NCBI GenBank assembly: GCA_001412425.1
Contig: LKUH01000366.1
Location: forward strand, 1-6,307
DNA from: Candidatus Cloacimonas sp. SDB
GTDB taxonomy: Bacteria; Cloacimonadota; Cloacimonadia; Cloacimonadales; TCS61
Direction: 5' to 3'
Length of the DNA stretch: 6,307 nucleotides
The notes under the pieces are model-generated. The model was not told the origin of the DNA, made no database searches, and saw only the letters and a program-made list of their open reading frames with translations. Every line of letters begins with the position of its first letter. Position 1 is the stretch's first letter. The translations under genes were made by a program, and so were the position numbers. Shown here one piece after another: positions 5,553-6,307 of this stretch.

Positions 5553-6307
5553 ATGCGAATAGTTGTCGATGCTTTTGGCAGTGATAATGCACCTTCACCT
5601 GAGGTTGAGGGTGCAATTCTTGCAATTAAGGAAGAATTCTGCAGTAAAATTATTTTGGCAGGAAAGGAAAATATTTTACGAAAGCAACTGGAAAAGTTTT
5701 ATTATGACCCTGCCAGAATTGAGATTCTGCCTGCTTCAGAAATTATCTCAATGACAGATTCTCCTGCTGCTGCTATAAAAAAGAAAAAAGATTCTTCACT
5801 GGTAAGAGCTGCTGAACTGGTTAAGGAAGGCAAGGCTGACTGTCTGGTAAGTGCAGGTAATACTGGTGCTGTAATGACGGTATCACTTCTCACCTATGGA
5901 CGCATAAAAAATGTTCTTAGACCAGCAATTGCCATAACACTTCCTACTTTGCAAAAGCCTGAAATTATTCTGGATGTGGGAGCCAACGTTGATTGTTCTC
6001 CGGAAAATCTGGTTCAGTTCGCGGAATTAGGCACCTTGTATTCGAGATTTTTTCATGATGTTCAAAATCCTGAAGTTGCATTGCTGAATATTGGTGAAGA
6101 AAGTGTTAAGGGTAATTACCTTGTGAAAAAAGTCTATGCAAAATTGGAAGCTGATAGTAATATTAATTTTATTGGAAATATAGAAGGAAAAGACCTGTTG
6201 AAAGGTGTGGCTGATGTGATCGTTTGCGATGGATTTGTTGGAAATGTGATGCTAAAAACAGTAGAAGGCGTCGCCTTGGCCATTTTTTCCATGATGAAAG
6301 AGCAAAT
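5553..6307 (+). CDS. plsX: Phosphate acyltransferase PlsX, 3'-truncated by window edge
   Basis: The first 251 residues are present; the family is usually about 330-345 residues, so roughly the last quarter is missing. PlsX converts acyl-ACP and phosphate to acyl-phosphate, the donor for PlsY in phosphatidic acid synthesis, and acts as a peripheral protein at the inner face of the membrane. Visible family motifs are MRIVVDAFGSDNAP (usually DAMGGD; here Met to Phe and Gly to Ser), a DSPAAAIKKKKDSS segment, VSAGNTGAVM (about 103-112), LDVGANVDCSPENLVQFA, LLNIGEE, KGN, NINFIGNIEGKDLL and the DGFVGNVMLKTVEG segment. The start follows the rpmF stop with zero spacing and no clear Shine-Dalgarno, so translation is probably coupled to rpmF. 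The order rpmF-plsX is a widespread arrangement that often leads into fab genes; what follows here is outside the window. Confidence 0.96.
   Translation, partial: MRIVVDAFGSDNAPSPEVEGAILAIKEEFCSKIILAGKENILRKQLEKFYYDPARIEILPASEIISMTDSPAAAIKKKKDSSLVRAAELVKEGKADCLVSAGNTGAVMTVSLLTYGRIKNVLRPAIAITLPTLQKPEIILDVGANVDCSPENLVQFAELGTLYSRFFHDVQNPEVALLNIGEESVKGNYLVKKVYAKLEADSNINFIGNIEGKDLLKGVADVIVCDGFVGNVMLKTVEGVALAIFSMMKEQ

Noticed and set aside
5563..5754. A 63-codon plus-strand frame just after rpmF
   Set aside because: It is out of frame with plsX, whose motifs from 5553 onward are clear; there is no ribosome site for it.

Overview
The window is an AT-rich, gene-dense bacterial segment with every recognisable gene on the + strand. 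It holds the 3' end of one gene, four complete genes and the 5' part of a sixth. The organism is most likely an uncultivated or anaerobic member of the Bacteroidota/Cloacimonadota (FCB) side of the tree. This is an inference from three things: low G+C, a transglutaminase-like lipoprotein resembling those I know from Bacteroidetes, and the style of the fused aromatic-pathway enzymes. No 16S or other phylogenetic marker is present, so the assignment is soft.

Positions 1-2369 are a shikimate-pathway block. It starts inside a chorismate synthase gene whose C-terminus is fused to an AroQ-type chorismate mutase (1-996). An ATGA overlap couples it to a second fusion, a type I 3-dehydroquinate dehydratase joined to shikimate dehydrogenase (993-2369). 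Two polypeptides therefore carry four activities: pathway steps 3, 4 and 7, plus the first step of the Phe/Tyr branch. The shikimate dehydrogenase half keeps its catalytic Lys/Asp pair but has lost several substrate-contact residues.

A transglutaminase-like lipoprotein (2345-3913) overlaps the end of aroDE by 25 bases and has its own Shine-Dalgarno sequence. A pyrimidine-nucleoside/thymidine phosphorylase (3932-5239) follows 18 bases later. The first four genes thus look like one transcription unit of mixed function.

A 133-base spacer (5240-5372) is the only sizeable non-coding stretch. It carries a candidate sigma70-type promoter. After it come rpmF (ribosomal protein L32, 5373-5552) and plsX (phosphate acyltransferase, 5553 to window end, incomplete), abutting with no spacer, in the common bacterial rpmF-plsX arrangement at the head of lipid-synthesis operons.

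I do not see a new defence, mobile or regulatory system. Nothing indicates mobile elements, CRISPR, tRNA or rRNA. The points worth a second look are the two enzyme fusions and their diverged active sites, and the lipoprotein embedded in the aro operon.
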